Below, piece by piece: positions 18,488-27,313 of a stretch of DNA of 61,538 nt. The DNA is from Saccharothrix sp. ST-888. Its GTDB lineage: Bacteria > Actinomycetota > Actinomycetes > Streptomycetales > Streptomycetaceae. Position numbers and translations under genes: made by a program. Where the stretch lies: assembly GCF_000955975.1 (NCBI RefSeq), contig NZ_JYJF01000031.1, positions 1-61,538 of the forward strand. The letters are read 5' to 3'. Under the pieces are notes generated by a model that saw only the letters and a list, made by a program, of their open reading frames with translations, searched no databases and was not told the origin of the DNA. Every line of letters begins with the position of its first letter. Position 1 is the stretch's first letter.

Positions 18488-19669
18488 TCAGCCGAGGATG
18501 GTCCGGATCGTGCCCGCCGCGACCGTCCGGCCGCCCTCGCGGACGGCGAACCCGAGGCCGGGCTCCAGCGGGAAGGGCTGGCCGAGCGTCACGGCCGCCT
18601 CGAGGGTCTCACCCGGGAGCGCCACGCTGACACCCTCGGGCAGCTGGACCTCACCGACCACGTCGCCCGTGCGCAGGTAGAACTGCGGGCGATAGCCGCT
18701 GCCGATCGGCGTACGGCGGCCACCCTCGGCCGTCGACAGCAGGTGCAGCCGCGCGGTGAAGGCCGTGTGCACCGAGGCGCTGCCGACCGCCGTGACCACC
18801 TGGCCGCGCCGGACCTGGCCGCGCTGCACGCCACGCAGCAGCAGAGCGACGTTGTCGCCGGCCTCGGCGGACTCCATCGTCCGGCCGAAGGTCTCCACGC
18901 CCGTCACCACGGAGTGCACGCCCGCGTCGTAGCCGAGCACCTGCACCCGGTCGCCGAGGCGCACCTGGCCGCGCTCGACCGCGCCGGTCACCACCGTGCC
19001 GCGCCCGGTGATGGTCAGCACGTTCTCGATCGGCAGCAGGAACGGCGCGTCGGTGTACCGGACCGGTGTGGGGACGTACTCGTCCACCGCGTCCAGCAGT
19101 TGCAGCAGCGCCGCCGACCAGTGCGGGTCACCCTCCAGCGCGCGCAGCCCCGAGACCCGGACGACCGGCAGCCCCGCGCCGTCGTACCCGTGTGCGCCGA
19201 GCAGTTCGCGCACCTCCAGCTCGACCAGCTCCAGCAGCTCCGGGTCACCGGTGTCGGCCTTGTTCAACGCCACCACCACGTGCTCGACGCCGACCTGACG
19301 AGCGAGCAGCACGTGCTCGGCGGTCTGCGGCATGACGCCGTCCTGGGCCGAGACGACCAGGATCGCGCCGTCCAGCTGCGCCACGCCGGTGATCATGTTC
19401 TTCACGAAGTCGGCGTGGCCGGGCATGTCCACGTGCGCGTAGTGCCGGGTGGCCGTCTCGTACTCGACGTGCGCGATGTTGATGGTGATGCCGCGGGCGG
19501 CCTCCTCCGGCGCCCGGTCGATCCGGTCGAACGGGACGAACGAGCCACCGCCGCGCTCGGCCAGCACCTTGGTGATGGCAGCGGTGAGGGTGGTCTTGCC
19601 GTGGTCGACGTGACCCATGGTGCCGATGTTGAGGTGCGGCTTGGTCCGCACGAAGGCCTGCTTGGCCAT
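18488..19669 (-). CDS. tuf3: Divergent elongation factor Tu (Tuf3 class)
   Basis: 393 aa translational GTPase that delivers aminoacyl-tRNA to the ribosome. Visible are G1 GHVDHGKT, G3 DMPGH (the standard form is DCPGH), G4 NKAD and G5 SGL (the standard form is SAL), then domains II (GRGTVVTGAVERG) and III (GYRPQFYLRT, REGGRTVAAG). Many positions differ from housekeeping EF-Tu, matching the extra tuf3 genes known in Streptomyces. From memory, EF-Tu3 of the kirromycin producer S. ramocissimus is insensitive to EF-Tu inhibitors, so a protective role is possible here too. The main tuf1 of streptomycetes lies in the str ribosomal operon; this copy stands alone with its own terminator. The start at ATG 19669 has GGAGAG upstream. 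Confidence 0.93.
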   Translation of the reverse strand: MAKQAFVRTKPHLNIGTMGHVDHGKTTLTAAITKVLAERGGGSFVPFDRIDRAPEEAARGITINIAHVEYETATRHYAHVDMPGHADFVKNMITGVAQLDGAILVVSAQDGVMPQTAEHVLLARQVGVEHVVVALNKADTGDPELLELVELEVRELLGAHGYDGAGLPVVRVSGLRALEGDPHWSAALLQLLDAVDEYVPTPVRYTDAPFLLPIENVLTITGRGTVVTGAVERGQVRLGDRVQVLGYDAGVHSVVTGVETFGRTMESAEAGDNVALLLRGVQRGQVRRGQVVTAVGSASVHTAFTARLHLLSTAEGGRRTPIGSGYRPQFYLRTGDVVGEVQLPEGVSVALPGETLEAAVTLGQPFPLEPGLGFAVREGGRTVAAGTIRTILG

Positions 19670-19760
19670 GATTCTCTCCGGTAGTCGTCAGCTTGCTGAC
19701 GGGACCTCAGCTTCCCGCCGACCTCCCCCGGTTGAGATCCCGGGGACGGCCCGGGGAAGG

Positions 19761-20021
19761 TCAGCTTCGTGCGCCGTCGAAGGCGGCTGCGACTGCCGGG
19801 GCAGCAGCCATCGCACCCGCGACTGCGGGGAACTCGGCGATGGCGTACTGGAACATGCGGACCATCCTGCCCGCCCGCGCGAACGCGGGGCCACCGGTTT
19901 TCCACGCGGCGCTCCGGGCACGGGACAGTACGGCGATCTGATGAACGACCCGCGACACGTCCACAACTTCCACCCGCACGCCAAGCGTTGGGACTTCCCC
20001 CGCCAGCAGGTCGACGTTCAC
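19761..20021 (-). CDS. Possible small protein or relic, unknown function
   Basis: An 86-codon GTG-started frame with high GC3 throughout and an alanine-rich end (FPAVAGAMAAAPAVAAAF). I do not recognise it. It lies in the 816-base region between tuf3 and the ABC exporter (19670-20485), which holds no other convincing gene. Another minus frame nearby encodes one hydrophobic stretch (VLVVVPISLVVVLAATVL), so this could be the remains of a small membrane protein broken by a frameshift. Confidence 0.25.
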   Translation of the reverse strand: MNVDLLAGEVPTLGVRVEVVDVSRVVHQIAVLSRARSAAWKTGGPAFARAGRMVRMFQYAIAEFPAVAGAMAAAPAVAAAFDGARS

Positions 20022-20145
20022 AGCCCCGGCCCCGGCCGGGCGACTGGAGAACCGTCGCCGCGAGCACCACGACGAGACTGATCGGCACCACCACCAGGAC
20101 CTGGACGCGTCCCCAAGGCCGCCCGCCGGCCGAGCGCCGTTCGAC

Positions 20146-20193
20146 GTCCACGTCCACGTCCACGTCCACGTCCACGTCCACGTCCACGTCCAC
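20146..20193. repeat. Hexanucleotide tandem array, (GTCCAC) x 8
   Basis: Eight perfect, contiguous copies of GTCCAC. On the minus strand it would read Val-Asp repeats, but no convincing gene contains it. Arrays of this kind can change length by slippage. It lies upstream of both tuf3 (minus) and the ABC exporter (plus), in their shared intergenic region. Confidence 0.95.
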
Positions 20194-20485
20194 AACTGTG
20201 CGCCGCGCCAATGGCCGTTGCGTCCGGCAGGTGCGGGGCTCGCGGCAGGCCACCCCGTACAACGCAGGCCGGGCGCCCGGTCCGGCGAGCCGCCGCCTGG
20301 CCCCCTCCGTGGCGGCGTACGGCTGCCGGGGACGGACCGGCGTCAACCGGATAAAAACGCTTGGACTCCTCCGGCGCTCTCGCGGGAGACTGCGGATACC
20401 GCTTCTCTGCTTGCCTGCTGACGTATCGTCACAAGTTGTTGAGAGAGGCAGGTGATGGGCTGCCGCACGACACAACGGGGTCGGG

Positions 20486-22306
20486 ATGGGATCGTCCGAA
20501 TCACTCCAGGGAGAGCCGGGCAGGCGGCCGGTGCTCCTCGCACTTCGCTACTACGGACGGGAGCTGGTCCGGCTTCCGCGCCTGACGGTGCCCGGCATGC
20601 TGCTGCCGGCGTTGGGCAACATCGGCATCGGCTATCTCGCGCCGCTGGCCGTGGCGAAGCTCGTCGGCCGGATCGCCGGCCATGCCGGTACCGGCTCCGG
20701 CTCGATGGTGCCGTACGTCCTGGGTTTCGCCGGCGCGCTGCTGGCCGGGGAGGCACTGTGGCGCGTCGGCCTGCACTGCCTGAACCGCCTTGACGCCCTC
20801 GGCATCGAACACCTGTACGTGATCGGCATGGACGAGCTGTTCGCCAGGGATGCGGCGTTCTTCCACGACAACTTCGCCGGCTCGCTGACCAAACGGGTGC
20901 TGAGCTTCGCCTCCCGCTTCGAGGAGTTCGTCGACACGCTGACGTTCTCGGTCGTGGGCAGCTTGGTGCCGCTGATCTTCGGCTCGGTGGTGCTGTGGCA
21001 CTACGAACCGCTCCTCGTGATCGGGCTGCTGGCGATGATCGTGCTGACGACACTGTGCGTGGCGCCGCTCATCCGCCGCCGCCAGGCGCTGGTCGACCAG
21101 CGCGAGGAGGCGATCGCCCGGGTGTCCGGTCACGTCGCCGACAGCCTGATGAACATGGACACCGTCCGGGCGTTCGCGGCCGAGGAGGGCGAGGCGACCG
21201 AGCACCGGTCCCGCGTCGCGGAGTCGCGCCGACTCACCCTGCGTTCCTGGGACTACGGCAATCTGCGCATCGACACGCTGGTCGCGCCGATGTCGGTGCT
21301 CACCAATGCGCTCGGCCTGCTGCTCGCGGTGATGCTCGGCGGAGGCAGGCACGGCGTAGAGGCGGTGGTGGTCGCCTTCACGTACTACACCAACGCGACG
21401 CGGATCATGTTCGAGTTCAACCAGATCTACCGTCGGCTGGAGAGCTCGCTCACGGAGGCCGCGCAGTTCACCGAGCTGCTGCTGACGCCGCCCACCGTGG
21501 TCGACCCCGCATCGCCGGAACCGCTGCTGCGCCGAGGCGCGGACATCCGCTTCGAGCAGGTGAACTTCGCCCACGCAGGCGCGGATCCGATCTTCCGGGG
21601 CCTCGACCTCGCAGTGCCCGGCGGGGCGAAGTTCGGTCTGGTCGGCCGGTCCGGCGGCGGAAAGACCACCCTCACTCGGTTACTGCTGCGGATGACGGAT
21701 ATCGACGCCGGCCGGATCCTGATCGGGGGTCAGGACATCAGCCGGATGCGCCAGGCCGACCTGCGCAGCCTGATCGCCTACGTGCCGCAGGACCCGGCGA
21801 TGTTCCACCGGACGCTGCGGGACAACATCGCGTTCGCCCGGCCGGACGCCACCGACGCCGAGATCCGCCGCGCCGCCGACGCGGCGCACGTCACGGAGTT
21901 CACCGACACGCTGCCGCACGGCTTCGACACCATGGTGGGCGAGCGCGGTGTCAAGCTGTCCGGTGGACAGCGGCAGCGGGTCGCCCTCGCCCGGGCGATT
22001 CTGCGCGACGCGCCCATCCTGCTGCTCGACGAGGCGACCAGCGCCCTGGACTCGGAGAGCGAGCTCCTCGTCCAGGAGGCGCTGTGGCGGCTCATGGAGG
22101 GGCGGACGGCGCTCGTGGTGGCACACCGGCTGAGCACGGTCGCCACGATGGACCGGCTCATCGTCCTCGACCGCGGACGGATCATCGAGCAGGGCACACA
22201 CGAGGAGTTGCTCGCGTCTCAGGGCGCCTACGCGAAGCTCTGGCAGCACCAGTCGGGCGGCTTCCTCGACGGCATCCCCGCACAGGCCGACCTGCACTCG
22301 CGCTGA
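20486..22306 (+). CDS. ABC exporter, fused permease-ATPase
   Basis: 606 aa half-transporter. The membrane domain (about 35-320) is followed by a nucleotide-binding domain with Walker A GRSGGGKTT, signature LSGGQRQRVALARA, Walker B LLLDEATSALD and the H-loop VVAHRLS. The sequence suggests a homodimeric multidrug, lipid or peptide exporter; the substrate is unknown. The start at ATG 20486 has GGGGTCGGG upstream. It stands alone. A fragment resembling a Ser/Thr kinase N-lobe begins exactly at its stop codon. Confidence 0.92.
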   Translation: MGSSESLQGEPGRRPVLLALRYYGRELVRLPRLTVPGMLLPALGNIGIGYLAPLAVAKLVGRIAGHAGTGSGSMVPYVLGFAGALLAGEALWRVGLHCLNRLDALGIEHLYVIGMDELFARDAAFFHDNFAGSLTKRVLSFASRFEEFVDTLTFSVVGSLVPLIFGSVVLWHYEPLLVIGLLAMIVLTTLCVAPLIRRRQALVDQREEAIARVSGHVADSLMNMDTVRAFAAEEGEATEHRSRVAESRRLTLRSWDYGNLRIDTLVAPMSVLTNALGLLLAVMLGGGRHGVEAVVVAFTYYTNATRIMFEFNQIYRRLESSLTEAAQFTELLLTPPTVVDPASPEPLLRRGADIRFEQVNFAHAGADPIFRGLDLAVPGGAKFGLVGRSGGGKTTLTRLLLRMTDIDAGRILIGGQDISRMRQADLRSLIAYVPQDPAMFHRTLRDNIAFARPDATDAEIRRAADAAHVTEFTDTLPHGFDTMVGERGVKLSGGQRQRVALARAILRDAPILLLDEATSALDSESELLVQEALWRLMEGRTALVVAHRLSTVATMDRLIVLDRGRIIEQGTHEELLASQGAYAKLWQHQSGGFLDGIPAQADLHSR

Positions 22307-22395
22307 AGCAGGTACGGCCACCCGACCCCGTGCTCGCCGCCGCCGATCCGCGGACCGCAGACGCACTGCGCGAACGGGTGCTGCGCGAGGCGGGT
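22303..22395 (+). pseudogene. Fragment of a Ser/Thr protein kinase N-lobe
   Basis: In the frame overlapping the exporter stop, 31 codons read KQVRPPDPVLAAADP then ALRERVLREAG. The kinase at 27941-29620 has KEVRPPDPAMAAADP and LRERVLREAR at the same spacing, around its beta-3 lysine and helix C. Nothing else of a kinase is present on either side. It is a short relic of a paralogous kinase gene, left at a rearrangement point. Confidence 0.75.
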
Positions 22396-22496
22396 CCCCC
22401 TCGCCGGCACCCGGCCGCGCAGTCGTTCGGCATGACGGCGGCCGTGATCGGGCACTCGCACTGGAGCGCCCGGCCACGGACGGCGGGGACTGAGGC

Positions 22497-23066
22497 TCAC
22501 GCCTCGTCGCTCGTGCGCCGCGCACGGAACGCCGCTGCCTTGACCCGGTTCTGGCAGGCCGTCGAGCAGAACTGGCGGCCGGCGTTGCGGGAGGTGTCCA
22601 CGTAGACCCGGTCGCAGCGCGGGGCCGCGCAGACCCCGAGGCGTCCGGCATAGTCGCCGCCGAGGGCCATGGCGAGGCCGGTGGCGCAGCCGGCGCTCCA
22701 GCCGACGGCGTAGGAGTCGTCGGCGCCGTGGAAGTGGACCTGCCACGGCTCCCCGGGGGCCCGGTCGAGCTGGGGGCGGGCGCCGGTCCGGCGCAGCAGC
22801 GCGTTGAGGGCGGGGGCCGCGTCGTCGATGCGGTCGGCGGCCACGGCCTCGAACACGGTACGCAGGGCGCGGGCGGTGTCGGCCAACCGGTCGGCCTCGT
22901 CGAGTCCCAGGCCCGCCCCGGCGGAGAGCGCCGCGCGGACCGCGCCGACCCGCTCGGCGCCTTCAGGGGCGAGGTAGTGACGGCCGCGCGCCTCACCGTC
23001 GGTCAGCGCGTTGACGAGCGCCACCGCGGCATCGAGCAGGGTACGCATGTGACTGTCGAACAACAC
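22497..23066 (-). CDS. CGNR zinc-finger transcriptional regulator
   Basis: About 189 aa. The C-terminal CGNR finger is visible as CAAPRCDRVYVDTSRNAGR followed by QFCSTACQNRVKAAAFRARR, giving two cysteine pairs and the basic tail. The N-terminal ABATE-type domain (LLDAAVALVNALTDGEARGR) is typical for the family, which binds DNA and is thought to sense small molecules. GTG 23066 was chosen because AAAGG lies about 11 bases upstream and family members start LFDSH; ATG 23048 is an alternative. It is divergent from an MFS exporter 74 bases away, so it probably controls that gene and itself. Confidence 0.87.
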   Translation of the reverse strand: MLFDSHMRTLLDAAVALVNALTDGEARGRHYLAPEGAERVGAVRAALSAGAGLGLDEADRLADTARALRTVFEAVAADRIDDAAPALNALLRRTGARPQLDRAPGEPWQVHFHGADDSYAVGWSAGCATGLAMALGGDYAGRLGVCAAPRCDRVYVDTSRNAGRQFCSTACQNRVKAAAFRARRTSDEA

Positions 23067-23140
23067 TTGACCAGTTACCTTTCGGCTGCCTACGGTGTCC
23101 ATCACTGACATTAGACGATTCACCAGTGATGGGAGGCGTC
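23067..23140. promoter_or_regulatory. Divergent control region of the CGNR regulator and MFS exporter
   Basis: Holds a perfect eight-base inverted repeat, CATCACTG (23100-23107) and CAGTGATG (23124-23131), whose right arm touches the ribosome binding site of the MFS gene. TTGACC at 23068, with TACGGT about 17 bases on, is a candidate plus-strand promoter upstream of the repeat. A repressor bound here would block the MFS transcript. Confidence 0.5.
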
Positions 23141-24391
23141 GTGCCGCGCTCCGAACCGCTACCCCGCACCGTCCGCCTGCTGCTGCTCGCCCGGGTCGTC
23201 AACCGACTCGGGGCCTTCTCACTGCCCTTTCTCACCGCACTGATCAGCACCGACCACGGCGCGAGCCTGACCACCGCCGGACTGGTCAGCGCCGCCTTCG
23301 GGCTCGCGACGATCCCCTCGCGGCTGGCCGGGGGACACCTGGCCGACCGGATCGGCCGACGCACGACCATCGTCCTCGGACTCTGCGGCTGCGCCGGCGC
23401 CCAGCTGGCGATCGCCGCCTCCGCCTCGCTCACCTGGGCGGTCACCGGAGCGGTGCTGCTCGGACTGGCCTTCGAGCTCTACGAGCCCCCGAGCCAGGCG
23501 ATCATCGGCGAGTCCGTACCGGAGCGGCAACGGGTGCGCGCGTTCAGCCTGTTCAGCGCCGCGCTCGCGGCAGGCGGCATGGGCGCCGGGCTGCTCGCCG
23601 CCCTCCTCGGCCGCTGGGACCTGCGCTGGCTCTTCGTCACCGACGCCGCGACGTGCCTGCTCTGCGCGCTGCTCATCCGGCTGGCCCTCCCCCACGACCG
23701 TCCGGCACCGCCCGGGGCGGACCAGGACGGCACCGTCGTACGACCCCTGCGGGACCGAGCCCTGCTGAACGTCCTGGCCACCGGAACCGCCTACGCCCTG
23801 ATCAACCAGCAGACCGTGATGACCCTGCCCCTCGCACTCGCACGGCAGGGACTGCCCGCCGCCGACGCCGGACTGCTGTTCACCGCCGCCGCGGCCACCA
23901 CCGTGCTCGCCCAGCCGCTGGTCCAGCTGCGCCGGGCGACCCGGCTCACCACGCCCGTCGCGCTCGCCCTCGCCCATCTCCTCCTGGCCGCAGGGCTGAG
24001 CGGCTACGCCCTCGCCCGCACCCTGCCGGAGCTGCTCGCCGCGGCCGCCGTGTCGAGTCTCGGCGACCTGCTGGTCATAGGGCGCGTCTACGCGCTCGTC
24101 ACCGACCTCGCGCCACCCGGCGCAAGCGGCCGCTACCTCGCCGTCTTCGGTACCAGCTGGGGCGTCGCCGCGACGCTCGCGCCCGTCCTCGGCACCCAGT
24201 TGCTCGCCCGCGCGGGGACGACCGCGCTGTGGTCCGCAATGGCCGCGTTCTGCCTGCTGCTCGCCGCACTGCACCTCCGGGTGACACCGGAGACGGCCCG
24301 GTCGCCGCAACGTCGCGCACCGAAGGAGCGCAGCTCAAGCAAGCGAACTGTCAGCGACGCGAAGCCCGCCCACTACCGCGGATCGGCGTGA
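23141..24391 (+). CDS. MFS transporter, drug-exporter type
   Basis: About 416 aa with 12 predicted membrane helices. The loop between helices 2 and 3 has GGHLADRIGRRTT (motif A). GTG 23141 follows GGAGG closely; GTG 23126 and ATG 23129 are in frame too, and the operator-like repeat covers them. Pairing with a divergent CGNR regulator suggests induced efflux of a small molecule. The substrate is not predictable. Confidence 0.88.
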   Translation: MPRSEPLPRTVRLLLLARVVNRLGAFSLPFLTALISTDHGASLTTAGLVSAAFGLATIPSRLAGGHLADRIGRRTTIVLGLCGCAGAQLAIAASASLTWAVTGAVLLGLAFELYEPPSQAIIGESVPERQRVRAFSLFSAALAAGGMGAGLLAALLGRWDLRWLFVTDAATCLLCALLIRLALPHDRPAPPGADQDGTVVRPLRDRALLNVLATGTAYALINQQTVMTLPLALARQGLPAADAGLLFTAAAATTVLAQPLVQLRRATRLTTPVALALAHLLLAAGLSGYALARTLPELLAAAAVSSLGDLLVIGRVYALVTDLAPPGASGRYLAVFGTSWGVAATLAPVLGTQLLARAGTTALWSAMAAFCLLLAALHLRVTPETARSPQRRAPKERSSSKRTVSDAKPAHYRGSA

Positions 24392-24604
24392 GACTCTCAC
24401 CGACGGCCTGGCGGCGCCGTACCAGGAGCTCCCTCGCTGTCCCACGTGATACCTGCTCACCGTCGACCCGACACCTTGCGCCTGGTCGGGCCACCGCAAC
24501 GGCCTGCATGACCGGTGCTCTCTCGTCACTTGCTCACTTGTGCCGTCCGGGGGTTCCCGTCTCCGCCGCCCACGTGTGGCGCGGGCCCGAACTTGTCTGG
24601 TCAA

Positions 24605-24626
24605 GTTCGATCGGCGTTCTTCCGCC
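24605..24626 (+). promoter_or_regulatory. Possible PHO box upstream of the phosphoesterase
   Basis: Two adjacent 11-base units, GTTCGATCGGC and GTTCTTCCGCC, keep the GTTC starts of Streptomyces PhoP direct repeats but are weak in the CAYYY part. They lie about 80-100 bases before the secreted phosphoesterase start. I see nothing else in the 317 bases between 24392 and 24708. Confidence 0.3.
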
Positions 24627-24708
24627 GGACAGCACGGCCCGGTACCTATGTCCCGTTCATGGCGCACAGCCATGGCAGTCACCCTCACCAACGGGACGAG
24701 GTACCCCT

Positions 24709-26523
24709 ATGCGACTGCGCTGGAGCCCCCTCGGCGGGCTGCTCACCGCCCTCCCCCTCCTCGGCGCGCTGGTCGTCGGCGCCCCCGCCCCCGCCCAGGC
24801 GGCGGGGAGCAGCGGCAACCTGATCGTCAACGGCGATGCGGAGGCCGGCGGCTTCTGCACCAATGACTGGGGCGCGGCCACCACCGTCCCCGGTTGGACG
24901 GTCGAGGCCGGCGGTATCAACGTCATGTGCCACACGGCCGGTTCCGTCGGCCTGCCGAACGACGGCAAGGCGCCCGGCAAGGCGTTCTTCGGGCCCGGCA
25001 ACTTCGGGGACGGCGCGATGACGCAGACCGTCGACGTCTCCTCGGCGGCTGCGGCGATCGACGGCGGCGGGGTGAGCTACGACCTCTCCGGCTGGCTGGG
25101 CGGCTGGACCGTCTACAGCGGCTACGCCGCTGTCAGCCTGCACTTCAGGGACGCGAACGGCCACCCGGTCGGCGCGACGGCCAAGCTGCCGACCGTCTCC
25201 GCGACCGACCGGAACCTGACGACCGAGTTCCTCTCCCGCAGCGCCACCGGTTCCGTCCCGGCCGGGACGCGGTCGGTCCAGGTCGAGGTGCAGTTCCTGT
25301 CGACCTCGCACGAGGCCGGCTACCTGGACAACCTCTCCCTCACCCTCAACACCCCGGTCGCTGCTCCGGCACCGCTGACCCCGCCCGCCTCCAGCGTGCC
25401 GGGCTACGACCACGTGTTCACGGTCATGATGGAGAACACCGACTACTCCCAGATCATGAACGACCCGGCGGACACCCCGTTCATCCACAGCCTGATGTCC
25501 CAGGGCGCCACCCTCACCGACTCCCACGGCGTCTACCACCCGAGCGACGAGAACTACCTCGCCATCGCCGGCGGCGACACCTACACCACCGGCGCCACCT
25601 ACTGGCCCAACATCAACTCCCCCCAGCGCAACCTCGGTGACTCGATCGAGGCGGCCGGCAAGTCCTGGAAGGCTTACGAGCAGGGCATGGGCACGCCCTG
25701 CAACACCACCACCCAGTACGACGCCAAGTACGAGCCGGACGACGCGCCGTTCATCAACTACACCGGCATCAGCGGCAACGCGGCCCGCTGCGCGGCGCAC
25801 CTGTTCGACACCACCCAGCTGACCACCGACCTCCGGTCGGCGGCCACCACCCCGAACTTCTCCTGGATCGCGGCCGACGACTACTACGACGGCGAGGCCT
25901 CCGGCAACGGCAGCGCCACCAGCCTCCAGGTGCAGGACGGCTGGCTGAGGCAGACCCTCGCCCCGGTGCTGTCCTCCCCCGCGTGGACCCAGCAGCGCTC
26001 GCTGATCGTCCTGACCTGGGACGAGAGCGAGAGCGAGGGGTACAACCACCTCGCGACCGTCGTCCTCGGCTCGCAGGGCACCGTGCCTGCCGGGACCAGC
26101 AGCCCGCTGCACTACGACCACTACGGCATCGGCCGCACCATCGAGTCGGCCCTCGGCCTGCCGGGGCTGACCGCCAACGACACCTACGCCACGCCGCTCA
26201 ACGCCGCCTTCGCACCGGCCACGGCGACCGGGCCGACGCTGACCGGCGGCCTCAACGCGGTGGCGAACGGCGGCAACGTCACCTTCCGCTACGCCCTGCC
26301 GAACACATCGCAGGTCAGCGCGAAGAACTGGGTCGGCATCTACCCGGCAGGCGTGACCCCGGGCGCGAAGTCCGCGCTGACCTGGGCCTACACGCCGAAC
26401 CAGAGCGGCGCGGTCACGTTCTCCACGAGCAGGCTGAACGGCGCAGGCAGGTACGACGTGTACTACCTGGCCAACGACGGCTACTCGGTGCTGGCCGGGC
26501 CCATCCCGTTGACCGTCGGCTGA
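24709..26523 (+). CDS. Secreted phosphoesterase (phospholipase C/acid phosphatase superfamily)
   Basis: 604 aa. A signal peptide (about 1-30, ending APAQAA) directs export. Residues about 33-215 form a DUF642- or lectin-like beta domain (NLIVNGDAEAGGF). Residues about 220-515 match the phosphoesterase family of PlcC-like and AcpA-like enzymes: VFTVMMENTDY with the nucleophile region, HSLMSQGATLTDSHG, HPSDENYLAIAGG, and the metal site LTWDESESEGYNH. An Ig-like C-terminal domain (about 520-604; WVGIYPAG, WAYTPNQSGAVTF) follows. It hydrolyses phosphate esters outside the cell; the exact substrate is unknown. ATG 24709 was chosen because it starts the signal peptide. The reading frame is open far upstream, but that part is not coding. 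Confidence 0.9.
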   Translation: MRLRWSPLGGLLTALPLLGALVVGAPAPAQAAGSSGNLIVNGDAEAGGFCTNDWGAATTVPGWTVEAGGINVMCHTAGSVGLPNDGKAPGKAFFGPGNFGDGAMTQTVDVSSAAAAIDGGGVSYDLSGWLGGWTVYSGYAAVSLHFRDANGHPVGATAKLPTVSATDRNLTTEFLSRSATGSVPAGTRSVQVEVQFLSTSHEAGYLDNLSLTLNTPVAAPAPLTPPASSVPGYDHVFTVMMENTDYSQIMNDPADTPFIHSLMSQGATLTDSHGVYHPSDENYLAIAGGDTYTTGATYWPNINSPQRNLGDSIEAAGKSWKAYEQGMGTPCNTTTQYDAKYEPDDAPFINYTGISGNAARCAAHLFDTTQLTTDLRSAATTPNFSWIAADDYYDGEASGNGSATSLQVQDGWLRQTLAPVLSSPAWTQQRSLIVLTWDESESEGYNHLATVVLGSQGTVPAGTSSPLHYDHYGIGRTIESALGLPGLTANDTYATPLNAAFAPATATGPTLTGGLNAVANGGNVTFRYALPNTSQVSAKNWVGIYPAGVTPGAKSALTWAYTPNQSGAVTFSTSRLNGAGRYDVYYLANDGYSVLAGPIPLTVG

Positions 26524-26567
26524 CGCCTCCCGGCGACGGCCGCCCCTGCGGGGCGGCGGCCGGGCGC

Positions 26568-26657
26568 GCAGGCCCGGACCAGCTCGATCGTCCCAGTCAG
26601 GAATGCGGCCACGTTCGAGGGCCCGGTGACGGTGAGGTCGTGGTGGACCTTCCGCAC
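26568..26657 (-). pseudogene. Short coding relic, unknown family
   Basis: One minus-strand frame (VRKVHHDLTVTGPSNVAAF, then LTGTIELVRAC) has GC3 close to that of real genes here, unlike the two other frames. It has no start and is cut on both sides. It lies just before a GH1-derived repeat. I do not recognise the parent gene. Confidence 0.35.
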
Positions 26658-26690
26658 CGGGCTCGACCGCGGCCCGCCCCCTCCGCACGG

Positions 26691-26775
26691 CGCTTCTGCG
26701 TCCCGAGGTCGACGTGCACCAGGGCGAGGCGCCGGCGGCAGCCCTCGGGCCCGCCGGACACCCTGTCATCCCATT
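26691..26775 (-). repeat. GH1 3'-end repeat, copy F (partial)
   Basis: Plus-strand CGCTTCTGCGTCCCGAGGTC matches codons for the C-terminal DFxTQxRTPKAS region of GH1 beta-glucosidases. It ends in the boundary motif CCGGACACCCTGTCATC. The part coding the last 20 or so residues is missing, and a one-base shift breaks the frame. It is closest to copy E. Confidence 0.75.
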
Positions 26776-26955
26776 TCCGCCGGACGCCGGAGCCACCCGC
26801 CGACGGCGAGGATTCCTCGGAGTGGTCTGCGTGAACGGCACCTGACGCCCGACGCCGCGCGGTCCTTCGTTGCCCAACCGCAATGGCGCGCGTCGGCGAC
26901 TCGAAGGCCGAGTCCTCCCGACGCGGGCCCTGTGGGAATCGGCCCGACGCGGCTG

Positions 26956-27300
26956 TCACCCGTCGGCGGCTGCCGGAGGCGCCGGTGGCATCTCCTTCAG
27001 TCGGCTGACCGGGGAGACGATCAGCCCGAGCACCACGGCGGCGGAGCCTGCCGCGGCCACGACCAGCGCACCGTGGGCCCCGAGCCGGCCAGCGAGCAGG
27101 CTGGCCGAGAGTCCGCCGAGCGCGCCGCCGCCGAACAGGAGGGTTCGGAACGCCGCCGTCATCCGGCCCATCATCGACTGCGGCGTCAGGATCTGGCGGA
27201 GACTGACGATGATGACGCCTGCCACGCCCAGGCCCAGGTACGAGGTGAAGAAGGACAGGACGAACAGCGCGAGCATCAGCGGGCGCGGCCCGGTGATGCG
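26956..27300 (-). pseudogene. C-terminal fragment of an MFS transporter
   Basis: About 110 codons ending in a stop at 26956. They contain LALFVLSFFTSYLGLGVAG, the motif TPQSMMGRMTAAFRTLLFGG and two more hydrophobic helices: the last four helices of an MFS exporter. The frame continues upstream only into sequence antisense to the next fragment, so the first two thirds of the gene are gone. It is joined head to head with the MocR-type fragment at about 27300. Confidence 0.8.
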
Positions 27301-27313
27301 ACGGCTGCGCGGC

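Noticed and set aside
19402..20475. Minus-strand frame with a Val-Asp repeat, as a protein with a repeat domain
   Set aside because: The repeat is only the GTCCAC array read through. The frame runs into EF-Tu in the wrong frame and lacks gene-like features.
23095..26523. One 1,142-codon frame running through the MFS gene and the phosphoesterase
   Set aside because: The first half is out of frame with the MFS protein and has no domain features. The real gene starts at the signal peptide at 24709.
24685..26883. Minus-strand 732-codon frame opposite the phosphoesterase
   Set aside because: The opposite strand has a signal peptide and phosphoesterase motifs; this frame has none.
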